A DNA stretch of 64,000 nucleotides from Piromyces finnis (taxonomy: Eukaryota; Neocallimastigomycota; Neocallimastigomycetes; Neocallimastigales; Neocallimastigaceae), in assembly GCA_002104945.1 (NCBI GenBank), contig MCFH01000025.1, positions 248,001 through 312,000 of the forward strand, written 5' to 3'. A program made the translations under genes and the position numbers. The notes beneath the pieces were generated by a model that worked only from the letters and a program-made list of their open reading frames with translations, was not told the origin of the DNA and did not search any database. Position 1 is the first letter of the stretch. Each line of letters opens with the position of its first letter. This document shows, one piece after another, positions 60,743 through 64,000 of the stretch.

Positions 60743-60828
60743 TATTTTTATATTATATATATATATATAATATAAAAATAGTTATCTTTTATAAATATAA
60801 ATGTATATATATATTTATAAAAGATAAC
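60743..60828. repeat. two adjacent perfect palindromes
   Basis: A 38-base perfect palindrome (60743-60780, arms TATTTTTATATTATATATA) is followed with no gap by a hairpin with 19-base perfect arms, GTTATCTTTTATAAATATA at 60781-60799 and its complement at 60810-60828, around a 10-base loop. A/T-rich DNA forms short palindromes by chance, but 19 perfect pairs including G and C ends, back to back with another, is notable. Confidence 0.85.
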
Positions 60829-61274
60829 TTTAGTGATAATTAAACAAATCTTAAAATATGAATATTATAGGTGTATTACCTAAAAAGGGGGTTAACTTGT
60901 ATTTATTTCTAAAATATATATTAATAAAATTGTGTGAAAAAGCAAATAGTATTATACCCTATTTTATCTATATTGTTTATAATAAAAACTTTGTTCTTAG
61001 TGTATTCAAAGCAATTCGTTTTACGGTGTAAATAGTATTTACGATGTTCTTGAAATATATATCTATTAAAATAATTTTTTGACTTTTTTAAGAAAAGTAG
61101 ATATTATTCGAACAACTTTATTAAAAAAAAGGAGAAATCGATAGTTATATTAATCTACTTTTTTATAATAAAGCTTTACTTATATTATCTAAAGATAAAA
61201 GTAAGAAAAATATTAGTCATAGACTTCATTTTCTACTATCAACAAAAACATATAAAAATATTTTATCAAAAAAA

Positions 61275-62854
61275 TATATATAATTTCATTACTTGAAAAT
61301 ACAACAGATAATGATTTATTGGAGGATTATTTATATAAGTTAATAATAAAAGAATATAGTAGCAAATATAATTTCAGTCAAGATTTGGATTTCAAGGAAG
61401 AAGATAATTTGAATGAAATTGAAACAATTTACAGTAGAAGAATTTTTTAAAAATGATAATATTGACTGTATAAAAAATTATTTGGAATTCATGAAAAAAA
61501 AACCGATTTCTATAAAGAAATAATAAAAGATAACTCAAAGTCTAATATGACTTATACTAAGTATATAGCAGAATTTGATACAATTTTATCGGAAGCATAC
61601 TTACAGAAAATGTTGAAAAAAACAAGGATTTTATTTTCAGTAATGTTAATAAAATTAAACATGTACTTTAATATAAATTAGAATATACTAATTACATATT
61701 AAAAGAAATTGATTTTATATTAATGACAAAAAATTGTTGAATAAAAAATATGATCTTGATAATTTATATGAAATCTATTATTATAAAACGGTAATGAATA
61801 TTAATTATTATACTGTAAATATACTAAAATCAATATCCTGGAAAAAGATGAGAAAGGATCATATTAATATCGACAAGAAATATATATGTAGAAAAGTTCA
61901 ATGACCATTTCGAAAAAAAAATAAATATTATATTAGTAATAAATATGAAATACCTTTTACCTTTTACAAGAATAAACAAAAATTATAAAAACAACCCTGA
62001 TCAATTTATTATTATAGATACTATTAAATACAATATTAAGCAAGGGTATATTTATATAAAAAAAGTACAAAAGAAACCGGAATTGAAAATGAAAATGAAA
62101 AATGTAAAGATGTTGTGGAGGATGATTATCATATAAAATCAAGGAACAGTATCAAAGATTTAAAAATAAAACTAAAAAATATATATCTTTATCAAATAAA
62201 GTAAACCATAAAACAGTAGATGATATTGTTAATACATATAAAAAAAAAAGTAAATTTAAAAAGTAAAAAAAAAATAAAGAATCAATTTGTTTATTAGATA
62301 ATGAGAATGATGAATTAACAGAATATTTAGTTGTTATTAAATTTGTCAAGTACATTAGCTCTTCAAAACTAAGTCAATTATCAAAATTAAATAACGACAA
62401 TTGTAAAGATTTTGGAGTTAATTTAAATAAGGAAAATATAACAAAGATAAATAATTTTTTTTTGAATGAGAAATCTATACTAAATAATTCATTGAAAATA
62501 ATTGTTTTAGTTTAATTTTAGGGAAAGAAAAAATCTGATTAAACTAAATGATTTTTTAGAATTTATAAAAAAATATTTTTCATTTTTTAAAATGGAGTGG
62601 TAATAAAAGAAATGAATATTTTTATAACTTTCATTTTTACGACAAATTAAAATTCCATGAGTATTATCCAAATAGTGACAATATAAAGTATATTATGACA
62701 ACTCAAATTAATTATTCAATATCAATATCAGAACAAATATCGAAAAGAATAAATTTAAATAAAATTATTAAACAATTCAAATATGATTTAAAAAAAAATA
62801 TAGTACCTACAATAAATATAGAGTATGAACAATTTGATAAATATATTAAATTTC
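61275..62854 (+). pseudogene. decayed coding sequence, unidentified (part 2)
   Basis: Open plus-strand pieces follow one another with stops and frame changes: ISLLENTTDNDLLEDYLYKL from about 61287, TYTKYIAEFDTILSEAYLQK near 61550, CLLDNENDELTEYLVVIKF near 62290, and HEYYPNSDNIKYIMTTQINY near 62655 continuing into IEYEQFDKYIKFLT. They look like one long acidic/Lys-rich protein that has decayed, ending where an antisense LINE fragment was inserted. I recognise no domain. Confidence 0.5.
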
Positions 62855-63164
62855 TAACTTTAATTTTTTATCAAGTGTCCTACTTGATTTGCACCATGTA
62901 TATTTTCTAAGGAATGCAATTGGCAAGGTATGAAATAATACAATTTGAGTTTTTCCACTTGGTAAAACATCTAATCTGAGCTAACGCACATTTGGCTGAC
63001 AATGGAGGAATATTCAACTATTTTGAGATAGAGTATAGAGATATAAACGATACAGCTTTGTAAACTCCGGCAACCCATCGTGTTCCTTTATTAACATGGT
63101 TCTGAGCAATCCTAGACCTAGCTTTGTTGGATTCAAGTAATGGTGCAAAGTATGAAACTCTGCT
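62855..63164 (-). mobile_element. LINE fragment (post-RT region), antisense
   Basis: The reverse complement matches the intact LINE at about 27945-28245 with scattered substitutions (for example GCAGAGTTTCATACTTTGCA at the right edge). A TAG replaces the codon in the SKDLN segment, so it is non-coding. The right edge abuts the poly-T of the next LINE copy, so this older fragment was itself the landing site for that copy. The left edge runs into the decayed coding region. Confidence 0.9.
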
Positions 63165-63420
63165 TTTTTTTTTTTTTTTTTTAACGGCATCAAATATTTT
63201 TTAAACTTTATTATTAATTTAATTAAAATTATAATACATGTAATAAAAAAAATTAAACATAAAAAATAAAAAAAATATGTTTAAATAAACACAAATGAAT
63301 AAAAATTGGGTATAGTGTATTCTAGTAATTTTAATTAAAGTAAGAAAGCCACTATCATACTAAAGTATAATAATTGTATTTGACATCCAATGGGACACCG
63401 AGCCAAAGATCAAAATTTTA

Positions 63421-64000
63421 TCATGGGACAAAATTATGATCTCCATTGGTTGCGCTGGCCCTCCTGGCCTGTCTTACTGTTTCTTCAGCATTGAAGCTCT
63501 TGGATGTTGCTTCAAACCTTTTGAACATTGACCATTGCTAGTCAATAGCAAAAGGCATGATTTTGGTTAGAAGTTTAACGCTCTTGGATGTTACTTCAAA
63601 CCTTTTGAATATTGACCATTGCTGGTCAATAGCAAAAGGCATGATTTTGGTTAGAAGTTCTGCTGTTACCGTCAAGAATGGTGTTCCTTCATAAATGCCC
63701 AATCGAATCTGACGCTTACAAAGTTCTTTCCATTCCCTTGAATTGTAATTAATATTGTTAAAACTTCTTCCCCCAAGAAGGAATTTAAATATTTTACTGC
63801 ACACACTAGAATAATCATACACATTAGTATTCACCGGATTATTAGAACTATTACTATCATTAAGTAAATTACTATCTAAATTAGAATTATTATCTTCACT
63901 ATTGCTATCATTACTAATATTATTATTTCTATTACTACTATTGTTATTATTACTATTGTTATTAATTCTACTACTATTATTGTTATTAGTACTATTGTTA
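63421..64000 (-). pseudogene. LINE polyprotein C-terminus, interrupted
   Basis: In reverse complement the frame carries the Asn-rich spacer, NVYDYSSVCSKIFKFLLGGR, and AELLTKIMPFAI. The following segment is duplicated in frame (28 codons), and the second pass ends at a TAG in place of the Gln of the QQWSMF-type motif, near 63538. The normal end (NFVP and TGA at 63423-63421) lies about 38 codons further on. This copy therefore makes a protein with an altered C-terminus. Confidence 0.85.
63496..63663. repeat. 84-bp in-frame tandem duplication in LINE copy
   Basis: GCTCTTGGATGTTGCTTCAA at 63496 recurs as GCTCTTGGATGTTACTTCAA at 63580, and GTCAATAGCAAAAGGCATGA at 63541 recurs at 63625; the period is 84 in both. 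It is absent from the intact LINE at 23770-29482. Confidence 0.93.

Larger units (their letters stand above)
63165..64000 (-). mobile_element. second LINE copy, 3' end, antisense, continues beyond window
   Basis: The plus strand starts with a T run (63165-63182, the complement of poly-A), then AACGGCATCAAATATTTT, the exact counterpart of the 3' terminus at 29426-29443. The full 3' UTR follows, then the C-terminal coding region and Asn-rich spacer up to the window edge. The 3' UTR is nearly identical to that of the intact copy, so this insertion is young. Confidence 0.93.

Overview
This 64 kb window is almost certainly nuclear DNA of an anaerobic gut fungus (Neocallimastigomycota, the Neocallimastix/Piromyces/Anaeromyces group). 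It is extremely A+T-rich with long homopolymers and micro/minisatellites, and its genes have short AT-rich spliceosomal introns. It encodes a secreted carbohydrate esterase ending in two fungal dockerin domains (the anaerobic-fungal cellulosome signature), a flagellar dynein-2 subunit as expected for a zoosporic fungus, and many Asn/Ser-rich proteins.

Layout. 1-1024 (-): 3'-truncated seven-transmembrane protein. 5035-5727 (+): intronless SAM methyltransferase. 8337-11786 (+): five-exon AAA+ ATPase with an organelle-targeting-like N-terminus. 15583-17124 (+): CE15-type esterase with two dockerins. 17.7-18.7 kb: remains of LINE retrotransposons. 21369-22838 (+): intronless protein of unknown family. 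23.5-30.1 kb: an apparently intact 5.7 kb LINE inserted, with a perfect 13-bp target-site duplication, into a decayed older LINE. 32.4-39.2 kb (+): tandem family of small secreted, probably GPI-anchored, Asn-rich proteins with a six-cysteine domain (three intact copies and one pseudogene), with a SINE-like element lying inside the array. 40035-42550 (-): five-exon LRR receptor-like membrane protein. 46673-50605 (+): twelve-exon DYNC2I1/WDR60. 51019-53150 (-): five-exon METTL25-family methyltransferase. 53668-55901 (-): four-exon F-box protein. 57524-59071 (-): ACC-synthase-like aminotransferase. 59.9-62.9 kb: decayed coding sequence. 62855-64000 (-): two further LINE copies, one abutting the other.

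The spliced gene models were assembled by hand. Every junction keeps the reading frame and uses GT...AG, and three models (DYNC2I1, METTL25, F-box) are also supported by family motifs that run across the junctions. The genes do not form one pathway. They read as ordinary eukaryotic genes (cilium, RNA/protein methylation, ubiquitin ligase, organelle AAA ATPase, secretion) interspersed with niche-specific secreted proteins and retrotransposons. The most novel elements are (a) the six-cysteine GPI-anchored tandem family with a shared CCAAT/TATA promoter block that has decayed together with the pseudogene copy, (b) the LINE with tandem 5' monomers, nested with its own relatives, and (c) a 527-bp SINE-like element that shares short segments with that LINE.
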